Source: Elusimicrobiota bacterium
GTDB taxonomy: Bacteria; Elusimicrobiota; Elusimicrobia; UBA1565; UBA9628
DNA length: 28,310 nucleotides
Assembly (NCBI GenBank): GCA_016194625.1
Contig: JACQBB010000168.1
Location: 1-28,310 of the forward strand
Reading direction: 5' to 3'
Shown here: positions 22,701-27,184 of the stretch, piece after piece
Layout: each line of letters begins with the position of its first letter
Numbering within the stretch: the stretch's first letter is position 1
The notes under the pieces: generated by a model
The model's database searches: none
Told to the model about the DNA's origin: nothing
The model's input: the letters and a program-made list of their open reading frames with translations, nothing else
Made by a program: the position numbers and the translations under genes

Positions 22701-25093
22701 CCGCCGCGTTGATAGGAGACCGGGAAACCCGCCGCGAGGACGCCCGCGGAGTCGAACTTATACAAGGAATATTGGAACCCGTTGCCGCCCGGCTCGGCGA
22801 CCGGCACCCAGACGGCGCCGCCCGCGTCCGCCGCCAGGCGCCCGGCCACGCCGCCGCCGTTGACGGTGGGCGAAGCCAGGACGCTCTGGCCGGTCGGGTC
22901 GAGCTTCCATAGGCCCAGGCCGACGGAGGACGTTCCGTCGACCCAGACGTTCCCGGAGGCGTCGAAGGCGACCCAGAACGCGTCCTGCGCGACGGCGCCG
23001 GTCAGCGTCGTCGACGAGAGGAAGGAACCGTCGCTGGCGCGGCGCTCGAGCCGCGGCACCGAGGGTCCGCCGTCGTCGGAGACGACCCAGAAGCTCCCGT
23101 CCGGGCCGCGCGCGAACCCGCGGCCCGAGGAGGGCCCGGAGGCGGTGCTCACGACCACGAACGGGACGCTCAGCGTGGAGGCGTTGCCGACCAGGTCCGC
23201 GGCTTGCAGCGCGACCGCGTACTGGTGGCCCGGGGTCAGCGCCGCGCGCGCGGCCGACTGGTCCGACGGCGAAAGGCTCCAGGTCGCGGCGTTGACCGGT
23301 CCGGAGACTTGGGGGTTGAGCGCGTTCGTCTGGGCGGCGGAGGTGAAGCCGGAGCCGTCCCACCACAGGCCGGCCGTCGCGTCCAGCAGGCCGAGCTGCA
23401 GGTTCACGACGCTGGTGTCGTCGGACGCGGACCCGTACAGGGCGAAGGACGCCGCGGTCATCGTCGAGCCGGACGCGGGCGACCCGACGACCGGCGTCGG
23501 CGAGGAGCGGTCCACCGCCAGTGTGAAGTCCACGCCGGACGCGCCGCCGCCGGCCGGCACGAAGACCGGCGTCACCTGGGTCACGAAGCCCGACGCGTCG
23601 TCGGCGTACAGGCCCAGCGGGTCGGCCGACGGCACGCCGTTCGACTGGCCGAGCAGGCCCGAGGCGTCGTAGACGGCGGCGAGGTAATAGGTGGCCGGCG
23701 CCGGCAGGCCGCTCAGCACGTACGCGTACGTGGTCGAGCCGTCGGTGGGCGCCGCGGTCTGCAGCTGGATGGGGCTGGCGTTGAAGGAGGCGGTCGGGGA
23801 GACGAAGAAGCCTATCCCCTGGGCGGCGGGGCCGAACCCGCCGGCGTAAGCCAGCGTGCCCTCGATGTTGCCGGTCCCCAGCACGTGCCGCCAGACGGCG
23901 AAGCGCCCCTCGTTCACCTGGCCCGCCGACCACACCGCGCCCTGCGAATAGGCCGCGGCGGCGCCGGCGTCGAAGTACGGCGTCAGCGCGTACGCGGAGT
24001 CCGTGTAGGTCGCCGCGGACGACAAGCTGGAGCCGGCGGCGGTCATCTCCCACAGGGAGAACGCCGCGTTCCCGGCGGCGTCGACCACGGACCAGCCGGC
24101 GACCCACGCGTTCCCGGCGTCGTCCAGCGCGAGACCCCGCGCGTCCTCGTCGAACGCGCCGCCGCCGGTCAAGGTCGTCAGCCAGTAGTCCCCGCTGAGG
24201 CGCCACAGCGTCGCCGCCCGCCGGCCGGCGAGCCCGGCGCGGCCCGCGACGGCGACGGTCCCGTCGGAGAGGAGCGCGACGGCGCGGCCGACGCTGCCCG
24301 TCCCGCCGAGCCCGTTCGTCCAGCCGTACTGCGTGATGGTTCCGGTGTTCGGGTCGTCGTTCCAGACGGCGAGCTCGCCGGTGTCGCCGTCGCGGCCGGC
24401 GACCCAGACGGAGCCGTCCGGCGCCGCGGCGACCGCGTTCGCCGTCCCGGCCGCCGCCAGGGCGTCCCACGCCTGGAGGCCGCCGGCGGCGTCCGCGTTC
24501 CAGAGCTCCGGCGCGCCGCCCGACACGCCGGCGATCCAGGCCGAGCCGTCGGCGGCCGCCGCGACGCCGTGAGCCTCGGTCCCGCTCGAGCCCTCGACGG
24601 CGAAGCTGAGGACGCCGCCGCCGTCCATGCCGATCCCGGCGGCGAACAAGCGCGGGGCGCCGCCCGAGGACGCGTAGAGGACGCCGACCGCCCACAGCCG
24701 CCGCCGCGCCGCGTCCACCGCGAGTCCCGTCACCGTGGAGGACGAGCCGGACGCGCAGTAATCGGCGCCGCCGATCTGGCACGGCGAGCCGGCGGTCCCG
24801 GCCTTCAGCGCGACGGTCGCCTGCGCCTGGCCGCGCAGGTCGAGCGGGGCGACGACGGCGGCCTGGGAGCCGGTCTGGTCGGCGACGCTGCCGCCGGTCC
24901 ATACGAGCCCGGTCTTCGGGTCCGCCGCCGCCGCGCGGCCGTATGAAGGAAGACCGGAGTTGCCTTGGAGGAGGTTGTCCTGCAGGACCGGGAAGGCCGG
25001 GTCCAGGGTCGCCGCGGAGACGACGGGGGCGCAACAGAGGGCGAGACCCCCGAGGGTAAGGGAACGGACGAGCGCGGCGGCATTCTTCGGCGT
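10784..25093 (-). CDS. Giant Sec-exported RHS polymorphic toxin-like protein with FN3/Ig and propeller modules
   Basis: About 4769 aa if translated from the ACG at 25093; the first canonical start in frame (GTG, 24733) would lose the signal peptide. Approximate residues: 1-27 signal peptide (ALVRSLTLGGLALCCAPVVSA); 30-410 and 650-980 beta-propeller-like repeats ('DGSVWVAG', 'GNVWVDG'); 1000-1235 carboxypeptidase-regulatory and Ig-like; 1240-2700 alternating FN3 and Ig-like domains; 2700-3360 CARDB/NEW3-like and carboxypeptidase-regulatory-like domains; 3520-3560 poly-Gly linker; 3670-4510 about 30 YD repeats; then an RHS core (TGLYHMSLRDQDPDTGLFLQEDP, shown here only as a pattern around 11470-11390) and NPVRWVDTLG; 4580-4680 Gly/Ala-rich hydrophobic linker; 4680-4769 toxin-like tip. 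In known RHS proteins the YD repeats form a shell enclosing the tip. A Sec signal rather than a PAAR/VgrG N-terminus is unusual for a diderm. The RHS identity is certain; toxicity is inferred. Confidence 0.9.
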   Translation of the reverse strand, partial: TPKNAAALVRSLTLGGLALCCAPVVSAATLDPAFPVLQDNLLQGNSGLPSYGRAAAADPKTGLVWTGGSVADQTGSQAAVVAPLDLRGQAQATVALKAGTAGSPCQIGGADYCASGSSSTVTGLAVDAARRRLWAVGVLYASSGGAPRLFAAGIGMDGGGVLSFAVEGSSGTEAHGVAAAADGSAWIAGVSGGAPELWNADAAGGLQAWDALAAAGTANAVAAAPDGSVWVAGRDGDTGELAVWNDDPNTGTITQYGWTNGLGGTGSVGRAVALLSDGTVAVAGRAGLAGRRAATLWRLSGDYWLTTLTGGGAFDEDARGLALDDAGNAWVAGWSVVDAAGNAAFSLWEMTAAGSSLSSAATYTDSAYALTPYFDAGAAAAYSQGAVWSAGQVNEGRFAVWRHVLGTGNIEGTLAYAGGFGPAAQGIGFFVSPTASFNASPIQLQTAAPTDGSTTYAYVLSGLPAPATYYLAAVYDASGLLGQSNGVPSADPLGLYADDASGFVTQVTPVFVPAGGGASGVDFTLAVDRSSPTPVVGSPASGSTMTAASFALYGSASDDTSVVNLQLGLLDATAGLWWDGSGFTSAAQTNALNPQVSGPVNAATWSLSPSDQSAARAALTPGHQYAVALQAADLVGNASTLSVPFVVVSTASGPSSGRGFARGPDGSFWVVSDDGGPSVPRLERRASDGSFLSSTTLTGAVAQDAFWVAFDASGNVWVDGTSSVGLGLWKLDPTGQSVLASPTVNGGGVAGRLAADAGGAVWVPVAEPGGNGFQYSLYKFDSAGVLAAGFPVSYQRGGDVDGGLAAAVDASGSVWVAGVSSNPASGRLDVGVWKHDSAGVLQSGYPKFWPQSFADLNSIQMSAVLAQGKLWIAAQKSYDSCAAGEAALVSYDASSGVFGAKLWHDAAGAGAALAGVDADASGAVWASGQAAGVSLLWKYAPTGALAAGFPRAHAGAPFDPRFVQVDAAGRPWVLDGNAPEPFTGGASAAGATGSPACALAGQAQVSGTVSYAGGFPAADFVTLAVSTSPILGATGEPALYAVPTAGGTSLSYTLTLPAPAVYYIVAVDTPSAQSLQPGTPIAPYAGYAPVSVTSGAAVTGVDIALAVDNTPPTSRVTSLVDGSTISALSAIAGTAADATGVDRVELAVHDLTFDVWWNASAGQWQASGTPVFQGVQSSQSGTSAALSWLAAAGGGSFGGLNGVLAKGHQYRVFSQSRDFTQNQESATIGPAFVWNGPNGSVTPPSPQNVFGSALGVSSISWTWSASVGATGYQVFLGSSASLGATTQTSFVTTAHSTDAAVTLCVAATNSFGAGAQNCSPTAYTLAAVPGAPYFTAGTSTTLTAAWDAAGNPAYANYTAVLSTDGFVTTLRSVSSNQPQSFFADLSPATGYSLRVTAVNGNGFVTEPSPAASTQTAAAPPPAPQGLAGAPLGVSSVSWTWSAVSGADGYLVTSTAGAALADTPLASYETTGLSTNTPAAVCVAAHSSAGAGPSACAGANSAAAVPGAPVFTFASPDSFVLGWDAAGNPFATPYQVELSRDGFASDLIVAVPFSASQTFTTAFVPGLTPDTVYQARVRAANALGVITDPSPAVSTRTLLAPPSAPTSLTAAADAPARVIRLSWQAPAAGTPAAAYQVYRGVSADTNTITALAVTTATAFADSPYFSATYYYQVAALNADSVAGPRSDPASAALDLVAPATVADLRITAVRAAPSEVDLAWTAVADDFSGVERYEVSSSSAPDLAGAVVYTVPQATAGSTATLTVPIPAGQARYFTVVAVDGAGNRSFASPTLTYDPVPPALSSIGLTQGQSLSRPLNLSIQASDNVGVAWVSLSADGVFLSSGPAWAPLLFDTRVLADGPHDVAVSAYDAAGNSSSSTVAVTVSYAPPATPSIASPSSGFGTSVGTITVQGYAEDGTGVDVQVNGLDAATATVRNGVWSVPDMPLGAEGDVTLTAIAFEPRGFSSPSAGIAGTYATHAPGAPELVSGLGLSNGQVQVSWSAPSTGKRPTYYRVYRSTDDAVLAAGSASPFTQLSAQLVAARVTVLQFTETPALDDLYFYGVTSVDGAGNESPLSEISYVLTDRVPPAASVQFSTAQPVGVGVYAPLFALSEALASPPILTLTAPGASPVALNAEALTPTLWRATVTVDASMGAGAALFAFQGTDLSGNVGTALSSATLLVDTVGPSARAALSRPSPLAAGPLTVTLTLDEPAGTPPTLTLTPHAGAPGALVTVQASTDATVWTAVLTVTAATGDGVATLAYQGQDALGNVGTALTGTASFTIDTAAPPQPLAVRANPLPKGLVALSWSAGLGEPAAYYNVYRDGVLLSTRVVPASDGTGAYVDAPGDGPHSHAVSAVDAAGNESALTDPVSIADSAPPPSPDGLAAAVDSFGQVRVDWVAGSTDTAGYRLYRTTYTLTLLNDVPSRAAVPPFLDAPPFNATWHYVVTALDAVGNESDGAPEAVVVYSNAAPVVTVAGVTDGGYYRTPVAPAFAAEDLTLDTSTVHATLDGQPFLSGSAVNAEGAHQLVVSAANAGGHQRVVTTFFTLDFTPPQVAFSVADRAALVSTTPVAVLVTPSDLHLASTAYTLVNQTLGASAPYDSGAPISRNGSYVLTAVAADLAGNVSTTTLSFTLEAGPIAPAGLAVRVQSGARLSWTAPEPGIAGYRVYRDGGHISASLVAETAFQDPGYAPGAPHVYEVAAVDAAGVEGPRARAAVPAATLSLAPVTLTRGYFDALHPVVANAGASSLAAGPALLTVTDAAGRTLTSTAPAAAVAAGQSAALEGVVATPADMGSAQLHAAVTLPTDPGAAVTLEGDFPLSAADPAQPTVEVLPGALVTGTLSPVQVRFYNRGTAPLDLVTAQVAGSTFAAVDDVQVLLKTPEGTVLSAAGIRQTGDGANAAVLPDRQVFFVTVPPGQSLLLDPVQVSVPNTALTSLSVSAAVSTPTYSLPFLRLPGTRSFSSAVTQGTVAQVPYTATVRSDRSFYDQGSSVTLTGQALDTVSGNPVPNATVGVHVLNNGFDRPFSAVTDSSGVYRTAFFPLPNEAGAYALSAGHPAVVSRAVQSSFTIVGLALQYTGYTATLAQNSTYRFTVDLTNTGASDVTGLSASSAPLTGSGVTLALDPATLPASLAAGAKAVLGLTVAAAPLASSSTLTLTVTEGHGFIRVLPVTATVVPAQVIPAVTPDSFSIGMVGGDSRELSVVIKNQGFDTWRGVQLTAPALSWVSIQGLTTLGDIPPGGNANLTLRFDPPSTLSNGTYQPVPLLQITSLNVPPVPVVGAIAITSARKGDVLVNVIDADKPRGSGGQGVPVAGARATLTSLDVSGLSFTVAADANGLAPFSQVPSGKYAWRAEAQGYQTVSGTAIIEPGLTNKIEAILPTATVSYTWTVTPTTIQDKYNITLNLSFLTNVPAPAIVVDPPLAQINIDVGQSAYGQYTLTNKGMVSVFNYKLTPATDDGLAMELPFTTIPEIKPGQSVVVPYKFTYIHHSDPCKQASVAQQGDYWCAEGSLLGSAGNPFKASVGPQIQCGGDGSGGGTSGGGGGGGGGWAVGGSAVSVVPSASGSGCNFGGGLGFSHWLQNKPCGGASPLDGSHYQPPAFGFGFPGPVAPFFGPGYNSLDPAGVNPPDGTAGASANPPGWAPPAPTVQASPDGQSVTQTNPDGSRELIVPTSDLKQPSNGGSGSAMSVPPGDIHAWSTGIAVAVPGRAESSFGLTSTDANGTVTTFAVYGSSTYLPVSIVDRNGNKLTYTREDPTGRLLRMDDSFGRWIAFTYNPQGQMVGASDSAGRSASYAYDAQGNKTAETDFNGDTTHYDYDANHRMTQITYPNNGHMTLAYDGAGRVSTEQEDGGNNKRDYAYYASSTAVVDALGRTTLYNWTQVQGIRRFTSIVDPSGGSTVMTYDAGMNLASITDPLGRTTQLKYDAKNNPTSVSNALGQTVQATYDPVYSQPQSITDAKGNVTRISYDAKGNAVSIQDALNGIWNFGYDAQGHLTAARDPLGDSAGFTYNAQGDLVGAVDPLSLSYGFGRDALGRLTRFTSPTAKHIDLTYDPTGNLTQFKDALNGVTNYGYQSGRLGGRLLQSLTDANNHQQSFGYDVMGRPTSVTNALGQAITIAYDVKGNPTQITNRKNQTILPSRDVMDRITQVGFPEGNVSITYDGVGNMSSLTGADGAALSLTYDSLYRVSGLQATLNNGFSDTLSFTYDANGNRTAMTSPSGNFSATYDALDRLTSVGGNPAGTFHFTYDARGKLTSMLYPNATKATFAYDAAGRITQIVNQKVSNQAAIAFTNYTYDSEGNRTVVADLAGAHVYTYDALNRLTSASHPSAAGLPVLSETFSYDPLGLRTADALRSAFVYDAANRIVSDSSMTYTSDASGNRTSQTGRASGQTTTFKYDSHERLTEVDGPGSAVLAAYKFDPMGRRIEKSAGGVVTRYLYDGTNIRAILDGSNNELARLTYLPGLAAPLAMEVLASQNGFVAGTYYFHLDALGNVVALTDGTGAVVETYAYQAYGRAVVKDAQGGLHDRSTVGNPFMFAGTFYDAETGLYHMSLRDQDPDTGLFLQEDPLPNLSPYLYASDNPVRWVDTLGMCTDNAFLNAIGGFGNGLSLGMTGDQGGFYNSNSGAFKVASLVGGFVSGYLVGAAAEAAGTALGGGIAALQGGAKLAGAEAGAAESFGAGAASRYEFMSSEQAKNLIRFERKLPANAGPTYIYDLPSGGKAFQAESAASKIPGSYATYEKQVDALGNTIQYTKTTYDPLGKIVHVKDKLTGVTYYP
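10787..11060 (-). other. C-terminal toxin-like tip of the RHS protein
   Basis: The last ~90 residues begin near YEFMSSEQAKNLIRFERK and contain YIYDLPSGGKAFQAES, GSYATYEKQVD, IQYTKTTYDP and HVKDKLTG. They follow the RHS core and a hydrophobic linker, where polymorphic toxin domains sit. G+C falls from roughly 65-70% to about 42% (10801-10920, counted by eye) at this boundary and stays low into the next gene. The predicted beta-rich sequence with conserved-looking Lys, His, Tyr and Asp would suit a nuclease-type toxin, but I cannot assign a family or active site. Confidence 0.7.
11061..11360 (-). other. Hydrophobic Gly/Ala-rich pre-toxin linker
   Basis: Between the RHS core motif and the toxin tip lie about 100 residues rich in Gly and Ala, including VASLVGGFVSGYLVGAAAEA and a second Gly/Ala stretch. 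Such pre-toxin segments in RHS and CDI proteins are thought to assist membrane passage of the tip. Here that role is inferred from position and hydrophobicity. Confidence 0.55.
11390..13870 (-). repeat. YD (RHS) repeat array and RHS core
   Basis: About 30 degenerate ~20-residue repeats follow the pattern 'YDa.GN.t...D..G....' (for example YDAQGNKTAETD, YDAKGNPTSVSNALGQ, YDANGNRTAMTS). They end in the RHS-associated core with DALGNVVALTDGTG, DPDTGLFLQEDP and a closing NPVRWVDTLG. This last motif normally reads DPxG at the autocleavage region; here the Pro is Thr. Confidence 0.93.
14400..14530 (-). repeat. Poly-glycine linker with C8 homopolymer
   Basis: The coding strand encodes a Gly/Ser run (CGGDGSGGGTSGGGG, nine Gly in a row, then WAVGG) separating the FN3/CARDB-like arm from the RHS part. 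Plus strand 14469-14476 is an uninterrupted run of eight C. It is probably a flexible hinge, and the homopolymer is a possible slippage or sequencing-error site. Confidence 0.75.
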
Positions 25094-25105
25094 AGAATGG
25101 TCCTT
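25091..25105 (-). promoter_or_regulatory. Shine-Dalgarno AAGGA and candidate ACG start codon of the RHS gene
   Basis: Coding strand: AAGGA (25105-25101), seven bases, then ACG (25093-25091) opening the frame that encodes the signal peptide. From the in-frame TGA at 25123 to 24733 there is no ATG, GTG or TTG in this frame. The ideal Shine-Dalgarno spacing makes ACG the most likely start, or the site of an ATG changed by one base or misread. An ATG at 25083 is in a different frame and would need an indel. Confidence 0.6.
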
Positions 25106-25119
25106 GACGGCGACAAGAC

Positions 25120-25156
25120 ATCATAGACCCGCTACCTAACGGGAACCTAACGGGAA
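25120..25156 (-). promoter_or_regulatory. Predicted activator-dependent promoter of the RHS-toxin operon
   Basis: The coding strand has TATGAT at 25125-25120, one mismatch from the TATAAT -10 consensus. No TTGACA-like -35 lies at 16-18 bp. Instead a perfect tandem 11-bp repeat occupies that region and ends 9 bp before the -10. This matches class II promoters where an OmpR/PhoB-type regulator replaces the -35 contact, as at E. coli pho boxes. Transcription would start near 25113, giving a leader of about 20 nt. Confidence 0.55.
25135..25156 (-). repeat. Tandem 11-bp direct repeat, putative response-regulator box
   Basis: Two perfect adjacent copies of TTCCCGTTAGG on the coding strand (25156-25146 and 25145-25135). 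OmpR/PhoB-family winged-helix regulators bind head-to-tail to half-sites about 11 bp apart. The gene immediately upstream encodes such a regulator, which makes it the natural candidate ligand. Confidence 0.7.
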
Positions 25157-25239
25157 ACGCGCCCTCCGAGGCTCCTCCGACGGGGAAATAGCGTGCCGAA
25201 AGTCACGCGTGGGTCTTGACAACGCGCCGGCGCGCGGCG
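25157..25239. other. Short intergenic stretch without a clear element
   Basis: Lies between the response-regulator stop and the tandem-repeat promoter. It contains a 12-bp GC palindrome (cgcgccggcgcg, 25223-25234) directly after the stop, but no U-run follows, so I do not call a terminator. Nothing else recognisable. Confidence 0.5.
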
Positions 25240-25932
25240 CTACGGCAGGAGACGGTAGCCGCTGCCGCGGATCGTCTCGAGGCGGTCCGCCCGGCGTCCC
25301 AGCTTGCGGCGCAGGGAGGAGAGACGCGTCTCCAGGGTGTTATGAGGGAGGACCGCCTTGCCCCAGACCGTCTCGCGCAGGAAGTCGGCGGAATGGACCA
25401 CGCTCGGACGGCGCAGGAAGACGAGCAGGATCTCCGCCTCCTTGGGCTCCAGGTGCTCGACGCGGCCGTCGACGAAGAGGCGGCCGTCGGCGGGATCCAA
25501 CTGGAAGCCCGGCCCTTGGAGCCGGCCGTCGGCGGCCGCCGTCCGCGCGCGCGAGCGCAGGACGGCGAGCAGGTGGGCGCGCAGGAGCTCCTCGGAGCAC
25601 GGCTTGGACAGGTACTCGTCGGCGCCGCGGTCGAGGCCGGCGATCCGGTCGCGCTCCAGGACGCGGCCGCTCAGGATGATGACGGGCAGGTCGCGCGTGG
25701 CGGCGCGGCCGCGGATGTGCTTCAGCAGGTCCAGGCCGTCGCCGTCGCCGAGGCTGCGGTCGAGCAGGACGGCGGCGAACCGGGACGGCTCGGCCAAGGC
25801 GGCGCGCGCCTCCGCCAGCGACGCGACGGGCGTCGGCTCGAAGCGCGGGTCGGGGATGTCCCGCAGCCAGGTGCCGATGAGGTCGGAGTTCCAGGGGTCG
25901 TCCTCGACGACGAGGACGCGGAGAGGGTTCAC
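25240..25932 (-). CDS. OmpR/PhoB-family response regulator
   Basis: Cytoplasmic two-component DNA-binding regulator, about 230 aa from the GTG at 25932 (VNPLRVLVVEDDP). A TTG at 25968 would add 12 residues without domain sense. Receiver domain, residues 1-120: acidic pair ED-D in LVVEDDP, phospho-acceptor Asp in AVLLDRSLGDGDGL, Ser in the switch position (VIILSGR) and Lys in YLSKPC, so all phosphorylation residues are present. C-terminal winged-helix domain, about residues 140-230: LEPKEAEILLVFLRRP, VWGKAVLPHNTLETRLSSLRRKLG and the final IRGSGYRLLP, typical of the family. No histidine kinase is in the window. It sits directly upstream of a tandem 11-bp repeat and -10 box ahead of the RHS gene, so that operon is its likeliest target. 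It follows the deacetylase gene by about 72 bp and may be cotranscribed with it. Confidence 0.93.
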   Translation of the reverse strand: MNPLRVLVVEDDPWNSDLIGTWLRDIPDPRFEPTPVASLAEARAALAEPSRFAAVLLDRSLGDGDGLDLLKHIRGRAATRDLPVIILSGRVLERDRIAGLDRGADEYLSKPCSEELLRAHLLAVLRSRARTAAADGRLQGPGFQLDPADGRLFVDGRVEHLEPKEAEILLVFLRRPSVVHSADFLRETVWGKAVLPHNTLETRLSSLRRKLGRRADRLETIRGSGYRLLP

Positions 25933-26004
25933 AGCCCTGAGTTTAGGCCACAACGACCCTGACGTCAAGTGGCGGAAGACGCAATCGGGGCAATCGCGCG
26001 GAAA
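25933..26004. other. Short gap between deacetylase and response regulator
   Basis: 72 bp, or 36 bp if the regulator starts at the TTG at 25968. Contains a short repeated caatcg (25982 and 25991). I see no convincing terminator or promoter, so read-through from the prepilin-deacetylase genes is possible. Confidence 0.4.
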
Positions 26005-26802
26005 TTATGAAAACGACTTTTCGGCGAGGGCGGCGCCCGAGGCGTCCAGCGCCGCGCGCACCCGCGCGCTGGTCAGCGTCCGCAGTTCCGTGACGGTCTG
26101 GTGCGTCGGCGTCGGCCCGTCGGCGGGCGCCTCGGACGCGGGGTCGGCGCAGGGGTGGAAGTAGAGCTCGGTCAGTCCGTCGGGGAGCCGGCCCAGGAGC
26201 CACACCGCGTACTCCTCGGTCATCCGGCCGGAGCGCAGCAGGCCCCAGGTCCGCGGGACCGTCAGCCCCGCCGCCGCCGGACGGATCCAGGCGCGCATCG
26301 CCGCGAAGGTCCCCGCCAGCGCCAGGCGCGGCAGGACCGGGTCGGCGTCGCCGGGGTAGTCCAGGCTGGCCGACAGCTCCCCGGACGGCAGGCGCACGCG
26401 CGGCACGCCGTACTCCCGGGCGACGCGGCACAGCGCCGGGAACACGACCGGATGGACGTGGATGTTGATGTGGCCGTCGACGTGGGTCGGCGTGACGCCC
26501 AGGGCCAGCAGGGCGTCGAACTGCGCGCGGATCTCCCCCTCCACGCCGGCGCGGGCCTTCGCGTCGAAGAAATAGCGCAGGCCGGCCTTCTCGGGCTGGT
26601 CGGCGCACAGCTCCAGGTGGAGCCCGACGCCCAGGCCCGGGTACTCCTTGGCGAGCGCCGCGGCCTCCCGCGCGGCCGGGCGCAGGACCATCAGGCTGGC
26701 GAAGCGGAGGATCCCGTGACGGAAGGCCTCGACGACCGCCCGGTTGACCGAGGAGGAATAGCCGAAGTCGTCGGCGGTGACGATCAGCGACTTCGGGCTC
26801 AC
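26005..26802 (-). CDS. YdjC/ChbG/HpnK-family carbohydrate deacetylase
   Basis: Predicted metal-dependent N-deacetylase, 265 aa, usual length for the family. Characterised members remove acetyl groups from chitooligosaccharides (ChbG) or act in hopanoid side-chain formation (HpnK). The family signatures are present in order: IVTADDFGYSSSVNRAV near the N-terminus (metal-binding Asp and general base region), GLHLEL around residue 60, THVDGHINIHVHP around residues 106-118 (metal-ligand His) and ELYFHP near residue 218. No signal peptide, so cytosolic. The GTG start overlaps the stop of the preceding prepilin gene (GTGA), and no good Shine-Dalgarno is visible, so it is likely translated by coupling. 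The substrate cannot be inferred; no hopanoid or chitin genes are in view, and a glycan-modifying role linked to surface structures is only a guess. Confidence 0.9.
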   Translation of the reverse strand: MSPKSLIVTADDFGYSSSVNRAVVEAFRHGILRFASLMVLRPAAREAAALAKEYPGLGVGLHLELCADQPEKAGLRYFFDAKARAGVEGEIRAQFDALLALGVTPTHVDGHINIHVHPVVFPALCRVAREYGVPRVRLPSGELSASLDYPGDADPVLPRLALAGTFAAMRAWIRPAAAGLTVPRTWGLLRSGRMTEEYAVWLLGRLPDGLTELYFHPCADPASEAPADGPTPTHQTVTELRTLTSARVRAALDASGAALAEKSFS

Positions 26803-27182
26803 GGCAGGTCGGTCGAGACGACGTTGAGCCGGCAGTTGCCGCCGACCAGGCTGGCCGTGACCGTCGGGAAGTTCGCCAGCGTCGGCGTGCAGGTGCAGCC
26901 GCAGTTGCCGGGAGGGCTGGCGGACGCGGGCGCGCAGCTGTAGTTCGGGACGTTGTTGGCGCAGACCGTGTTGGCCATGTTCCAGTTCGTCATGATCGCG
27001 TTGAAGCCCGCCTGGTCGTAGCGCTTCTCGGCCAGCGCCTTGCCGCCGCGCGCGGCCAGCGTGTAGCGCAGGACGGACATGCGCAGCAGCGTCGCCGCGA
27101 TCAGGGCCACCAGGACGCCGGTCACCAGCACGTGGAGGAGGACGCTCCCGCGGCGGCCGGTGGCGACGGAGCGGAGGCTCAT
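26799..27182 (-). CDS. PilX/GspK-like minor prepilin, Cys-rich
   Basis: 127 aa starting MSLRSVATGRRGSVLLHVL. The Arg-Arg-Gly before a hydrophobic helix of about 25 residues (SVLLHVLVTGVLVALIAATL) resembles a type IV prepilin cleavage site. Position +5 of the mature protein is His rather than the usual Glu, a departure also known in tip-type minor pilins such as GspK. The C-terminal half is rich in Cys (CANN, YSCAP, GNCGCTCTP, GNCRL), pointing to disulfide bonds outside the cytoplasm. The ATG lies 2 bp after the preceding gene's stop, with GGAG eight bases upstream. A longer reading of the same frame from 27629 is shadow sequence of the preceding gene. Gene order pilV-pilW-pilX supports the assignment; homology alone is weak. 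Confidence 0.8.
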   Translation of the reverse strand: MSLRSVATGRRGSVLLHVLVTGVLVALIAATLLRMSVLRYTLAARGGKALAEKRYDQAGFNAIMTNWNMANTVCANNVPNYSCAPASASPPGNCGCTCTPTLANFPTVTASLVGGNCRLNVVSTDLP

Positions 27183-27184
27183 GG

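Noticed and set aside
13719..25124. Long minus-strand frames 13719-19103, 19512-22388 and 22758-25124, plus 3979-7938 in the Kelch gene
   Set aside because: These are alternative-frame shadows of the two giant genes; the competing frame shows FN3, Ig and propeller motifs throughout.
25120..25126. ATGATG at 25124 as the start of the giant RHS gene
   Set aside because: It is in the wrong frame for the signal peptide and overlaps the TATGAT -10 candidate. It would need a frameshift, whereas ACG at 25093 has correct frame and Shine-Dalgarno spacing.
25223..25240. GC-rich palindrome after the response-regulator stop as a terminator
   Set aside because: The stem is short and no U-run follows, and GC palindromes are expected by chance at this composition.
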